From SZAS-79 sp965279075 (lineage in GTDB: Bacteria; Pseudomonadota; Gammaproteobacteria; Burkholderiales; SG8-39), in NCBI GenBank assembly GCA_965279075.1, contig CBDIHI010000010.1, positions 248,001-312,000 of the forward strand: a stretch of DNA of 64,000 bases. Direction: 5' to 3'. Below are positions 45,765 to 53,708 of the stretch, in pieces (position 1 is the first letter of the stretch; every line of letters starts with the position of its first letter). Below the pieces are notes generated by a model. That model did no database searches, was not told the origin of the DNA, and saw only the letters and a program-made list of their open reading frames with translations. Position numbers and translations under genes: made by a program.

Positions 45765-47828
45765 TCAGAACTCGCGGCGGCCGCTGAAGAGGAAGGACAC
45801 GCTGCGCGGCAGCGCCGGCTCGAAGAAGCGCCGGTTGCCGTCGGCCACGATCACCGAGCCGACGTAGTTCCTGTCGGCGAGGTTGTCGATGCGCACGTAC
45901 TGCGCCGTCCGCCAGCCTGTCCCGCGCTGCTCGAACCCCATGCGCAGGTTGGCAACCACGTAGCCCGCGGCCGCGTCGCTGTTGGCGTCGTCGACATACA
46001 CCTTGGCGTTGCGCCTCGCCTCGAAGGCCGCCGAGAAGCCGGAGCCGGGATGCCGCCAGCGCACTTCGCCGTACAGCGTGCTCCCGGGCACGCCCGGCAG
46101 CTTGTTGCCGGCCTGCACGGGGCCGCCGCTGGTGAACGCGTCGACGTAACGTGCATCAATCAGCGTCCAGGCCGCGAGGGCGTCGAAATTCGCCGGCAGC
46201 ACGGCCTGCCATGAGGCTTCCCAGCCGGTGCGCCGCGTGCGCGAGGCGTTCTTGAACGTGCTGCGCCCGCCGGCGTTCGTGTCGACGACGATTTCGTCCT
46301 GGGTACGGGTGTCGAAGCGCGCGAACGACACACGGTGGTCTTCCGCCACGCGACCCTTTATCCCGATCTCATTGGTCGAGGAGCGCGAAGGCTTCAGCGC
46401 GAAATTCAGGCCCGGCCCGGCGCTGCGGTAGGCGAGTTCGGCGAACGTGGGCGTCTCGAACCCGCGGCCGGCGCTCGCGTAGAGGTTGAGGTCCGGCGTC
46501 ACGCGAAACGTCAGCCCCGCGACCGGGCTGGTGTTGGTATAGCGCGTCGCGCCGCTGTCGTCGCCGTTGGCGCCGGCGACGAAGAAGTCCCGCGTATTGA
46601 AAGCAACGCGCGTGTTGCGCAAGCCCGCGCTCGCCGCCCAGCGGTCGGTGAAGCGCCAGTCGGCCTGCGCGAACAGGTTGCGACTGGTGACCGTGTCGTC
46701 CTCGTCGCGCTTGAGAGCGCCGATGATGCCGTTGTTGTTGATGAAGCCCTTGCGGCGCTGCTGCATCACCTCGTGCTCGTAGCCGCCGGTGAAGTTGAAC
46801 GGCCGGCCGGCGAGCCTGCCTTCGTGCAGCCACAGCAGGCTGCCGCCGCCGAAGGCCGTGGACAGGTCGACGATGCCGCCCGACGACGTGGCGGGCGCTT
46901 GCGCCGCCAGCGGGATGGACAGGTACTGCCGTACGGTACGGTCGCCGACGAAGGCGCTCGCGCGCAGCGTGTTGCCTGCCGAGAGGCGATGCTCGACGGT
47001 CAGGCCCGACTGTGTCTGCCGGACGCTCTTGGAGGTGTTGAAGGTCGTTGCCGATGGGTCGGCCTGGCGCCGGTCGGCCGTAAGCTGGGCGCGCGTCAAG
47101 CCGAGCGGGTCCTGCGTCCCGGGCTGGTCGAGCGTATTGGCTACCAGCGTCACGCGGGTGTCTTCGCCCGCCTGCCAGCGCAGCTTCGCGTTGCCCTGCT
47201 GGCGATTGACCGAGGAGTGCGCGCGCCAGCCGTCGGTGTGGAAGCGCGACCAGTCGGCCGTGTAGTTCACGGCGCCGGACGTGCCGCCGAACTTGAGGCC
47301 GAGGCGATTGGTGCCCCAGGCGCCGAGCAGCGCTTCGCCGGCGGCGGTCGGCACCTTCGGGCCGTCCTCGCTGAAGACCTGCACCACGCCGCCCGCGCTG
47401 TTGCCGTACAGGCTCGCGAACGGGCCGCGCATGACTTCGACCCGCTGCGCCGAGAACAGGTCGAAGTTCGCGGCCTGGCCCGCGCCGTCGGGCATGGTCG
47501 CGGGGATGCCGTCGGCGTAGAGCTTCACGCCGCGGATGCCGAAGGTGGAGCGCGCGCCGAACCCGCGGATCGACAGTTGCAGGTCCTGCGCGTAGTTGTT
47601 GCGGTTCTGGATCACGAGGCCCGGCACGCGGCCGAGCGCCTCGGAGAGGTTGACCTTGGGCTGGCCTTCGCGCAGCGCCTCGGCGCCGACCGCGTCGATG
47701 GATACCGGCACGTCGTAGGATTTGCGCTCCCCGCGGGTCGCGGAGACCACGACGCCGTCGGCGTCCTGGCCGGCCGCCGGCAGGCAGGCCGCCAGCAGTG
47801 CCAGTCCCGCGACGAGCCTAGCGCGCAT
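45765..47828 (-). CDS. TonB-dependent outer-membrane receptor, PqqU/YncD-like
   Basis: 687 residues from ATG 47828. This start gives a clean signal peptide (L-V-A-G-L-A-L-L-A-A-C-L-P-A-A-G-Q), and it overlaps the cytochrome gene end by 11 bases. The plug domain begins V-V-V-S-A-T-R. The stretch N-R-N-N-Y-A-Q-D-L-Q-L-S-I-R-G-F-G-A-R-S with Y-A-D-G-I-P-A-T-M-P-D-G closely resembles what I recall of E. coli YncD (PqqU), the importer of the cofactor PQQ. A 22-strand-type barrel follows and ends in Phe, as usual for outer-membrane barrels. Its operon also encodes a PQQ-type sugar dehydrogenase, which supports PQQ as the ligand. Another siderophore-like ligand is not excluded. Confidence 0.85.
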   Translation of the reverse strand: MRARLVAGLALLAACLPAAGQDADGVVVSATRGERKSYDVPVSIDAVGAEALREGQPKVNLSEALGRVPGLVIQNRNNYAQDLQLSIRGFGARSTFGIRGVKLYADGIPATMPDGAGQAANFDLFSAQRVEVMRGPFASLYGNSAGGVVQVFSEDGPKVPTAAGEALLGAWGTNRLGLKFGGTSGAVNYTADWSRFHTDGWRAHSSVNRQQGNAKLRWQAGEDTRVTLVANTLDQPGTQDPLGLTRAQLTADRRQADPSATTFNTSKSVRQTQSGLTVEHRLSAGNTLRASAFVGDRTVRQYLSIPLAAQAPATSSGGIVDLSTAFGGGSLLWLHEGRLAGRPFNFTGGYEHEVMQQRRKGFINNNGIIGALKRDEDDTVTSRNLFAQADWRFTDRWAASAGLRNTRVAFNTRDFFVAGANGDDSGATRYTNTSPVAGLTFRVTPDLNLYASAGRGFETPTFAELAYRSAGPGLNFALKPSRSSTNEIGIKGRVAEDHRVSFARFDTRTQDEIVVDTNAGGRSTFKNASRTRRTGWEASWQAVLPANFDALAAWTLIDARYVDAFTSGGPVQAGNKLPGVPGSTLYGEVRWRHPGSGFSAAFEARRNAKVYVDDANSDAAAGYVVANLRMGFEQRGTGWRTAQYVRIDNLADRNYVGSVIVADGNRRFFEPALPRSVSFLFSGRREF

Positions 47829-48420
47829 GGGCGAGGAAATGCGCCAGCGCCTTGACCTCGGCATCCGAGACCCCATAAAGCGTGGCGTTCATGATTGTGT
47901 CGGTGCCCGGCGGCGGCTTGTCGCGGAACGCGATCATCTTGGCGTAGAGGACCTCCTCGCGCTGTCCGGCGAGGCGCGGCATCTGCTCGCGGCCGCGCAG
48001 GTGGGGCAGGTGGCAGGTGCCGCAGCGGAGTTTCCCGGACAGTGCGCGCCCGGCCCGGAGCAGGGCCTTGTCGGCCTCGCCCGGGGATGGCTTGGCGGGC
48101 AGCGCGGCGAAATGCGCGGCGAGGGCGGAGATCTCCCGGTCGGAAATGCCTTTCATGAGCGCCTGCATGACCTGGTTGCCGCGCAGGCCCTCGCGCGTGA
48201 GGACGAGCACATTCTCGACGAACACCTTGGGTTGCGAAGCGAGCGACGGGATCCCGGGCGTGACCGAGTTGCCGTCGGGGCCGTGGCAGCCGCCGCAGGC
48301 CTGCAGCCTTTCGGCGAGTGCCGCGGGCGGCGGCGTCCCGGCGCCCTGGGCGAACGCCGCAGGCGCAAAAAAGGCGATGAGCATCGCTGCCCATCGCCCC
48401 GTGCGGAGCACTTCGGCCAT
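47818..48420 (-). CDS. Dihaem cytochrome c, c4-like, periplasmic
   Basis: 200 residues from ATG 48420, which shares one base with the dehydrogenase stop. An N-terminal signal is visible (A-A-M-L-I-A-F-F-A-P-A-A-F-A-Q). Two haem motifs, C-G-G-C-H and C-G-T-C-H, lie in two similar halves, each followed by a Met-bearing region (for example Q-M-P-R-L-A-G-Q-R). This fits the c4-type dihaem family of about 200 residues. As the neighbour of a PQQ-type dehydrogenase it most likely takes electrons from that enzyme and passes them to the respiratory chain. Confidence 0.9.
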   Translation of the reverse strand: MAEVLRTGRWAAMLIAFFAPAAFAQGAGTPPPAALAERLQACGGCHGPDGNSVTPGIPSLASQPKVFVENVLVLTREGLRGNQVMQALMKGISDREISALAAHFAALPAKPSPGEADKALLRAGRALSGKLRCGTCHLPHLRGREQMPRLAGQREEVLYAKMIAFRDKPPPGTDTIMNATLYGVSDAEVKALAHFLAHAR

Positions 48421-49667
48421 TACTTCTTCTTGGCCGGGCCCGTGTAGCTGATGCGGTAGATGGCGCCGAGCTGCTCGTCCGACACCAGCAGCGCGCCGTC
48501 GGGCATCTGCAGGATGTAGGCGGGGCGGCCGGAGAACTTGTCTTCCTTGGCATCTAGGAACCCGGTCAGGAAGGGCGTCACCTTGGCGCTCTTGCCGTCG
48601 GCGCCGGGGCGCACGTTGACCACGTCGTAGCCGAACTTCTTGGTGCGGTTCCAGGAGCCCTTGCGCGCGACGAACATCGTGTCCTTGTACTCGGCGGGGA
48701 ACATGTCGCCGGTATAGAACTTCACGCCCATCACGGCCGCGTGCGGCCCCATCAGCGCAACCGGCTTGGTCACGTCCTTGCAGGCCGTGGCCTTCTTCTC
48801 GGCCTTGGTGACGTCGGGGTCGACGACGCCGTTGGCGTGGCAGTAGGGGTAGCCGAAGTTGAGGCCGGCCTTCTGCAGGCGGTTCAGCTCGTCCTGCGGG
48901 CCGTCGTCGCCCAGCCAGTCGCGGCCGTGGTCGGTGAACCACAGCTCGCCGGTCTTGGGATGCCAGTCGAAGCCCTGCGTGTTGCGCACGCCCGTGGCGA
49001 TGACTTCCATGCCCGAACCGTCCGGGTTGTAGCGGCGGATCTGCGCGTACTCCTTGGGCGGCTCGCAGATGTTGCAGGGCGCGCCGAAGGGGACGTAGAG
49101 CTTCTTGTCCGGGCCGAAGGTGATGTACTTCCAGTTGTGGTGCTGCTCGGGCGGCAGGTTGAACTTCGCCGTCATGTCCTCGGGCTTCGCGTCCGGCTTG
49201 TTCTCAATGTCGTCGTAGCGCAGCACCTTGTCGATCGCCATCACGTAGAGCGTGCTGCCCTGGATCGCGACGCCCGAGGGCTGCGTCAGCTTGTCCACCA
49301 CGACCCGGCTGGTGCGCTTGTCGCCGGCGTCGGTGACTTCGTAGACGCGGCCGAGGCCGCGCGTGCCCATGTAGATCTTGCCCTTGTCGCCGCGCACCAT
49401 CGCGCGCCCGCCCGGCGTGCCGGTGGACCAGAGCTCCACCTTGAAGCCCTTGGGCACCTTGAGCTTGTCGATCGGGATCTCGCTGGCCGGCGTCTCGGTG
49501 TTCTTGGCCGCGTTCGGCGCGAGCTTGGAGTCCTTGTACTTGTCGCTGATGCCCTGCTTCCAGGCGGGCGGTGCGGCTGCGGGGGCCGGCGCCTGTGCGA
49601 TCGCGAACGTCGCGAAGGCCATCGTGCAAGCGGCTGCAGTGGCCGCAATTCTTGTATTGAGTTCCAT
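48420..49667 (-). CDS. PQQ-dependent sugar (sorbosone-type) dehydrogenase, periplasmic
   Basis: 415 residues from ATG 49667, preceded on the minus strand by a near-perfect site (AAGGGAGG). A signal peptide is visible (A-A-C-T-M-A-F-A-T-F-A-I-A-Q-A). The body is a six-bladed beta-propeller of the sorbosone/soluble glucose dehydrogenase type: R-N-T-Q-G-F-D-W-H-P near the active site, L-W-F-T-D-H-G-R-D-W-L-G-D-D, and K-G-S-W-N-R in a later blade. Such enzymes oxidise aldoses or sorbosone with PQQ and calcium. No PQQ biosynthesis genes are in the window, while a PqqU-like receptor is, so the cofactor may be scavenged. The enzyme starts the operon that ends with the acyl-CoA ligase. Confidence 0.85.
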   Translation of the reverse strand: MELNTRIAATAAACTMAFATFAIAQAPAPAAAPPAWKQGISDKYKDSKLAPNAAKNTETPASEIPIDKLKVPKGFKVELWSTGTPGGRAMVRGDKGKIYMGTRGLGRVYEVTDAGDKRTSRVVVDKLTQPSGVAIQGSTLYVMAIDKVLRYDDIENKPDAKPEDMTAKFNLPPEQHHNWKYITFGPDKKLYVPFGAPCNICEPPKEYAQIRRYNPDGSGMEVIATGVRNTQGFDWHPKTGELWFTDHGRDWLGDDGPQDELNRLQKAGLNFGYPYCHANGVVDPDVTKAEKKATACKDVTKPVALMGPHAAVMGVKFYTGDMFPAEYKDTMFVARKGSWNRTKKFGYDVVNVRPGADGKSAKVTPFLTGFLDAKEDKFSGRPAYILQMPDGALLVSDEQLGAIYRISYTGPAKKK

Positions 49668-49703
49668 GTAAACCTCCCTTGGGGGTGAAGACGAAGCGGG
49701 CGG

Positions 49704-49731
49704 ATTGTAATCTCTTATCGGTTCCGCGTAA
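49704..49731 (-). promoter_or_regulatory. Candidate sigma-70 promoter for the dehydrogenase operon
   Basis: On the minus strand TTACGC (49731-49726) and TACAAT (49709-49704) are 16 bases apart, about 37 bases before the ATG at 49667. Confidence 0.5.
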
Positions 49732-49758
49732 TCGCGCAGCGCAGCGTGAACTGCTTCA

Positions 49759-49787
49759 TTGTGCGGCCCTGTCGATGCCGATATGAT
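49759..49787 (+). promoter_or_regulatory. Candidate sigma-70 promoter for the HU-like gene
   Basis: TTGTGC (49759-49764) and TATGAT (49782-49787) are separated by 17 bases. The start codon at 49827 follows about 40 bases later, with GGGGG shortly before it. Confidence 0.6.
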
Positions 49788-49826
49788 GCGCGCTCTGTAG
49801 GGATTCAGCGCGACAGCGGGGGCTGC

Positions 49827-50147
49827 ATGGCGAACGTTAGCAAGGCCGATCTGACCGAGGCCGTGGCAAAGGCCGCCGCCATCAGCAAGACCGCCGCGGC
49901 CGAGGCCGTGAATGCCCTTTTCGACACCGTAGTCGCGGGCGTGGCCAAGGGCAACCGCGTGACGGTCGTCGGCTTCGGCACCTTCCTCGCCCGCAAGCGC
50001 CAGGCGCGCGCGGGTCGCAGCCCGACCAACGGCAAGGAAATCCGCATCCCCGCCAAGACCTGCCCGGCCTTCACGCCGGGGCAGGCGTTCAAGGACGCTG
50101 TCGACGGGGCGAAGCCGGGCGGCAGGGCGGGCGGCCGGAAACGTTAG
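49827..50147 (+). CDS. HU/IHF-like DNA-binding protein
   Basis: 106 residues from ATG 49827, preceded by GCGGGGGC. The fold is HU-like: two opening helices (V-S-K-A-D-L-T-E-A-V-A-K-A-A), then V-T-V-V-G-F-G-T-F, the DNA-binding arm region A-R-A-G-R-S-P-T-N-G-K-E-I-R-I-P with its conserved Pro, and a closing helix. A C-terminal basic Gly/Arg tail (K-P-G-G-R-A-G-G-R-K-R) extends beyond the usual ~90 residues of HU and may add non-specific DNA contacts. It stands alone with its own promoter, divergent from the dehydrogenase operon. It acts on the nucleoid. Confidence 0.9.
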   Translation: MANVSKADLTEAVAKAAAISKTAAAEAVNALFDTVVAGVAKGNRVTVVGFGTFLARKRQARAGRSPTNGKEIRIPAKTCPAFTPGQAFKDAVDGAKPGGRAGGRKR

Positions 50148-50165
50148 GAATCGCTTTAGCGAGCG

Positions 50166-50194
50166 TTGCCAAGTCCTAAAGTATTCGGCAGAAT
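50166..50194 (+). promoter_or_regulatory. Weak candidate promoter for the HNH nuclease gene
   Basis: TTGCCA (50166-50171) and CAGAAT (50189-50194) are 17 bases apart, 54 bases before the ATG at 50249. The -10 box matches only four of six positions. Confidence 0.35.
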
Positions 50195-50248
50195 CCTTCG
50201 GAGGTTCCGACCCCACAGGGTTCACAGGCAGGATTCATAGGCTCCACG

Positions 50249-50833
50249 ATGGACAGCCCGCTGATTCTCTCGCTCGACATGCAAGGCGTGCCGCACCGCT
50301 GGATCAGCTGGCAGCAGGCCTGCTTCTACCATGCCAAGAACCTCGTGGCCTGGACCATGGGCGACCGGACCTTCACGTTCAACGGCGGCATCTCCCACCT
50401 GACCGGCGAGCGTTCCAGCATCACGACGCATTCCATCATCGCCATCAAGGGCAAGGCGATGGCCCGCAAGGGGTTCAACCAGGTCCCGCCGCTCAACAAC
50501 CGGGAACTCTTTCGTCGCGACCGCCAGCTGTGCGCCTATTGTGGCGGGGATTTCCACTACTTCCGGCTGACCCGCGACCACATCAAGCCGCTGTCGCGCG
50601 GCGGGCGCGACACCTGGATGAACGTGGTCACGGCCTGCCGCCACTGCAACGGCGTGAAGCGCAACCGCACGCCGGAAGAGGCGGGCATGGAACTGCTGTA
50701 CACCCCTTACGTGCCGAACAAGGCCGAGTACCTGATCCTGACCAACCGCAGGATCTATTCGGACCAGATGGAGTTCCTGAGCCAGCATGTCTCGGCGCAT
50801 TCCAGGGCCGTTCTGGCGGAAGTTTCTGGCTAG
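50249..50833 (+). CDS. HNH endonuclease family protein
   Basis: 194 residues from ATG 50249. The nuclease core lies at about residues 90-145: C-A-Y-C, then T-R-D-H-I-K-P-L-S-R-G-G with the catalytic His, an Asn in W-M-N-V-V-T-A, and a second zinc pair C-R-H-C-N, followed by K-R-N-R-T-P. This is the common stand-alone HNH type. The first 85 residues are variable. No phage, toxin or intein genes are adjacent; the neighbours are HU-like, DUF6352-like and a DNA repair glycosylase, so a chromosomal DNA-processing role is possible. Target and specificity are unknown. Confidence 0.85.
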   Translation: MDSPLILSLDMQGVPHRWISWQQACFYHAKNLVAWTMGDRTFTFNGGISHLTGERSSITTHSIIAIKGKAMARKGFNQVPPLNNRELFRRDRQLCAYCGGDFHYFRLTRDHIKPLSRGGRDTWMNVVTACRHCNGVKRNRTPEEAGMELLYTPYVPNKAEYLILTNRRIYSDQMEFLSQHVSAHSRAVLAEVSG

Positions 50834-50901
50834 CAGGTTCGGAACAGGGGCCACCAGAAAGGTGTCCCCCGTTACCCCCTTCCTCCAACCGTGTGTGGGT
50901 C

Positions 50902-51915
50902 ATGCCGGACTTCTGGCGCAATAGCGGGTTTCATTTGCTTGAGCGGGGCGACCGCGGGTGGCTGGAGGTCAGCGATGATTTCCTGCGCGCGTACTATCTG
51001 CGTCCGGAGGTGCATCCGGTGGAGGAGTCGTGCGAGGCCGAGGTCGCGCTGCATGCGGCGCTGATGGCCGAGCCTCGCAGGCCCGTGGGTGAGGCGGACA
51101 TCGATGCCTTTGCCGACGAGGACGCGCGCGACAACTACCGGGTGGTCCTGCGGTTTCGCGACAGGTTACTGTCAGCCGGGACGATCGAAGGCGCCTACCT
51201 CGCGCTGTTCCAGTCAGGCAGCGTGGACATCCCGCCGCTCTTCATCGAGCAGATGGTGCATGTGATCCTGAGGAACCTCCTGGACGGGTGCGAGGATCCT
51301 TTGAGCCTGCGCGCCGCGGAACTGTTCTTCCGCGACCAGAAACTGACGCTGCAGGATGGCGCCATCCTCGTCGCAGACCAGGAAACCGTCGAGATGCACG
51401 CCGCCGGCAATGCCTACGGCAGCATCGGGCGGCTGATCGTGGAAGCGCAGACCAGTCTGAAGAGCGTGGAGCTCGACGTGCTCGACAAGGACAATGCGGG
51501 GATCTACTGGAAGCGCGAATCCTCCTACGACACGGTCGTCAGCCTCAACCATGGGCGGGCGGCGCTGGAGGCCTTCTGCCGCGTCATTGAGGCCTGGGTC
51601 GCACATTTCCACGGCGTCGAGGTCCGGGTCAAGGCGCTGCCGCGCATCGACGAGCCGCGCTGGGCCTGGCACATCGGTCTCGATGCGGCCTCCACCGCCA
51701 TCCTCAACGACCTCTATGCCGGCAGGGAGGTCGAGCACGGCCGCATGCGCCGGCTGCTGTCGCTGTTTCGCATGGAGTTCGCCAATGCCACCGACATGCG
51801 GCCCGACATCGCCGGGCGCCCGGTCTACATGGCGCTGTCGGCCAGCGACGAGGACATCGTGCGCATGAAGCCGCAGAACCTGCTCCTGAACCTCCCGCTG
51901 GCGCCGCGCTCATGA
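50902..51915 (+). CDS. DUF6352-like protein of unknown function
   Basis: 337 residues from ATG 50902. The opening M-P-D-F-W-R-N-S-G-F-H-L-L-E-R is, as far as I recall, characteristic of DUF6352, a betaproteobacterial family. No signal peptide or membrane segment is visible. The protein is rich in acidic and aromatic residues, with R-W-A-W-H-I-G-L-D and M-R-P-D-I-A-G-R-P-V-Y near the end. It lies 68 bases after the HNH gene and 10 bases before the glycosylase gene, so it is probably co-transcribed with the latter. No function can be assigned. Confidence 0.75.
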   Translation: MPDFWRNSGFHLLERGDRGWLEVSDDFLRAYYLRPEVHPVEESCEAEVALHAALMAEPRRPVGEADIDAFADEDARDNYRVVLRFRDRLLSAGTIEGAYLALFQSGSVDIPPLFIEQMVHVILRNLLDGCEDPLSLRAAELFFRDQKLTLQDGAILVADQETVEMHAAGNAYGSIGRLIVEAQTSLKSVELDVLDKDNAGIYWKRESSYDTVVSLNHGRAALEAFCRVIEAWVAHFHGVEVRVKALPRIDEPRWAWHIGLDAASTAILNDLYAGREVEHGRMRRLLSLFRMEFANATDMRPDIAGRPVYMALSASDEDIVRMKPQNLLLNLPLAPRS

Positions 51916-51925
51916 GGACAATGCG

Positions 51926-52549
51926 GTGAGGCCGGAATTCTGGCTCAAGGCCAAGCGCAAGCTCGCGAAGGACGATCCCGTGCTCGGGAAGATCATCCGC
52001 GCCTACCCGCGCGTCTCGATCGAGCGGCGCGGCGAGCCGTTCTACACGCTCGCGAGGTCCATCGTCGGCCAGCAGATTTCCGTCAAGGCCGCGCAGAGCA
52101 TCTGGAACCGCGTCGCGGCGCTTGCGCCCGGGATGCAGCCCGAACAGATCGTCGCCTTGCGCGCGCGCGCGCGCCGGCTGAAGGCGGCGGGCCTGTCGGA
52201 CCGCAAGGTCGAATACATCGTCGACCTTGCCAAGCACTTCGCCGGGGGCACGGTCCATCCGCACCGCTGGCCGGACATGGGCGACGAGGACGTCATCGAC
52301 GAACTCGTGCAGGTGCGGGGGATCGGTCGCTGGACCGCGGAAATGTTCCTGATGTTCAACCTGCTGCGGCCGGACGTCTTTCCCGTCGGCGACCTCGGCC
52401 TGCAGAAGGCCGTGCACGTCCATTACTACGGCGGGGAGAAGATCCCGCTCGACAAGCTGCGCGAGCACGGGGAGGCGTGGCGGCCGTACCGGTCGGTGGC
52501 CACCTGGTATTTGTGGCGGAGCCTCGATCCGGTGCCGGTGGAGTATTGA
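51926..52549 (+). CDS. DNA-3-methyladenine glycosylase II (HhH-GPD, AlkA-type)
   Basis: 207 residues from GTG 51926, preceded by GAGGA. The helix-hairpin-helix is V-R-G-I-G-R-W-T-A, followed by D-V-F-P-V-G-D-L-G-L with the catalytic Asp, the usual HhH-GPD signature. S-I-V-G-Q-Q-I-S-V-K-A-A is the conserved early helix. It has only the catalytic core and no AlkA N-terminal domain, which is usual for this shorter class. It removes alkylated bases such as 3-methyladenine to start base-excision repair. It is spaced 10 bases from the DUF6352-like gene. Confidence 0.9.
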   Translation: MRPEFWLKAKRKLAKDDPVLGKIIRAYPRVSIERRGEPFYTLARSIVGQQISVKAAQSIWNRVAALAPGMQPEQIVALRARARRLKAAGLSDRKVEYIVDLAKHFAGGTVHPHRWPDMGDEDVIDELVQVRGIGRWTAEMFLMFNLLRPDVFPVGDLGLQKAVHVHYYGGEKIPLDKLREHGEAWRPYRSVATWYLWRSLDPVPVEY

Positions 52550-52585
52550 GGCCTTAGATTTTCGCTTTTAAGCCTTTAAAAACAA

Positions 52586-52653
52586 TCTCGTGATTTAGTA
52601 CACCCTGCGGCTGCGCGTTCGCGCAGCCGGGAAAGGCGTACTAAATCACGAGA
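52586..52653. repeat. Nested inverted repeat: 16-bp perfect arms around an inner 9-bp hairpin
   Basis: Arms TCTCGTGATTTAGTAC (52586-52601) and GTACTAAATCACGAGA (52638-52653) match perfectly. Between them CGGCTGCGC (52608-52616) and GCGCAGCCG (52621-52629) form an inner stem with a GTTC loop. The arms are AT-richer than the surrounding DNA. No T run follows. It sits between the glycosylase gene and accA and could be a transcript hairpin, an intergenic repeat element or a protein-binding palindrome. Confidence 0.9.
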
Positions 52654-52724
52654 CCGGGGAATTCAAAATCAAACCCGCCCTGGCCACCGGGGAGGGTTTC
52701 AGCCGCCCGTTGTAAAATCCCCCC

Positions 52725-53708
52725 ATGCCCCCACCCGCAAGCAAGACCACTTTCCTCGAATTCGAGCAGCCGATCGCGGAGCTCGAGGCGCGCATCGAGG
52801 AACTGCGTTTCGTCCAGGACGACTCGGCGGTAGACATCTCCGAGGAGATCTCGCGCCTGCAGAAGAAGAGCCAGGCGCTGACGAAGGAGATCTACGCCAA
52901 GCTCACGCCCTGGCAGGTCGCGCAGGTGGCGCGCCACCCGCAGCGCCCCTACACGCTCGACTACGTCCACATGCTGTTCACCGGGTTCGAGGAGCTGCAC
53001 GGGGATCGCCTCTTTGCCGATGACCAGTCGATCGTCGGGGGACTCGCGCGTTTCAACGGCGAGTCCTGCATGGTGATCGGCCACCAGAAAGGCCGCGACA
53101 CGAAGGAGAAGATCGCGCGCAATTTCGGGATGCCCAAGCCCGAGGGCTACCGCAAGGCGCTGCGGCTGATGAAGCTGGCGGAGAAGTTCAAGCTGCCGGT
53201 GTTCACCTTCGTGGACACGCCGGGTGCCTACCCGGGCATTGACGCCGAGGAGCGCGGGCAGTCGGAGGCGATCGGCCGCAACCTGTACGCCATGGCCTCC
53301 CTCAAGGTGCCCTTGGTCTGCACGGTGATCGGCGAGGGTGGCTCGGGCGGCGCGCTGGCGATCGCGGTCGGCGACATCACGATCATGATGCAGTACTCGA
53401 CCTACTCGGTGATTTCGCCCGAAGGCTGCGCGTCGATCCTCTGGAAGAGCGCGGACATGGCGCCCGAGGCCGCGGAAACGCTGGGCATCACGGCCAACCG
53501 CCTGAAGACGCTCGGCGTGGTCGACAAGATCGTCGGCGAACCGCTTGGCGGGGCGCACCGCGATCCTGAAGCCGCTGCGCAGGCACTTCGGAAGACGCTT
53601 GCGGAAGCGCTGAAGCAGCTGCAGTCGAAGAAGCCCGCGCTGCTCGTGGAAGAACGGCTCGAGCGCCTGATGGGCTATGGCAAGTTCAAGGAAACCGCCT
53701 CGAAGTAA
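52725..53708 (+). CDS. accA: Acetyl-CoA carboxylase carboxyltransferase subunit alpha
   Basis: 327 residues from ATG 52725, close to the usual ~320. The N terminus has the family's F-L-E-F-E-Q-P-I-A-E-L-E helix. The crotonase-like core shows P-V-F-T-F-V-D-T-P-G-A-Y-P-G and G-E-G-G-S-G-G-A-L-A-I, which form the oxyanion and CoA/carboxybiotin site, then S-P-E-G-C-A-S-I-L. With AccD it transfers the carboxyl group from biotin to acetyl-CoA in fatty acid synthesis. Its last 32 bases overlap tilS, as in many betaproteobacteria. Confidence 0.97.
   Translation: MPPPASKTTFLEFEQPIAELEARIEELRFVQDDSAVDISEEISRLQKKSQALTKEIYAKLTPWQVAQVARHPQRPYTLDYVHMLFTGFEELHGDRLFADDQSIVGGLARFNGESCMVIGHQKGRDTKEKIARNFGMPKPEGYRKALRLMKLAEKFKLPVFTFVDTPGAYPGIDAEERGQSEAIGRNLYAMASLKVPLVCTVIGEGGSGGALAIAVGDITIMMQYSTYSVISPEGCASILWKSADMAPEAAETLGITANRLKTLGVVDKIVGEPLGGAHRDPEAAAQALRKTLAEALKQLQSKKPALLVEERLERLMGYGKFKETASK

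Noticed and set aside
46335..47855. Plus-strand frame of 506 residues opposite the TonB receptor gene
   Set aside because: It is antisense to a clear TonB receptor with a signal peptide, plug and barrel. Its own translation shows only Ala/Arg/Val/Glu-rich GC-type shadow sequence.
50249..50833. HNH gene as part of a prophage
   Set aside because: No terminase, capsid, integrase or tail genes are adjacent, and base composition matches the neighbours.
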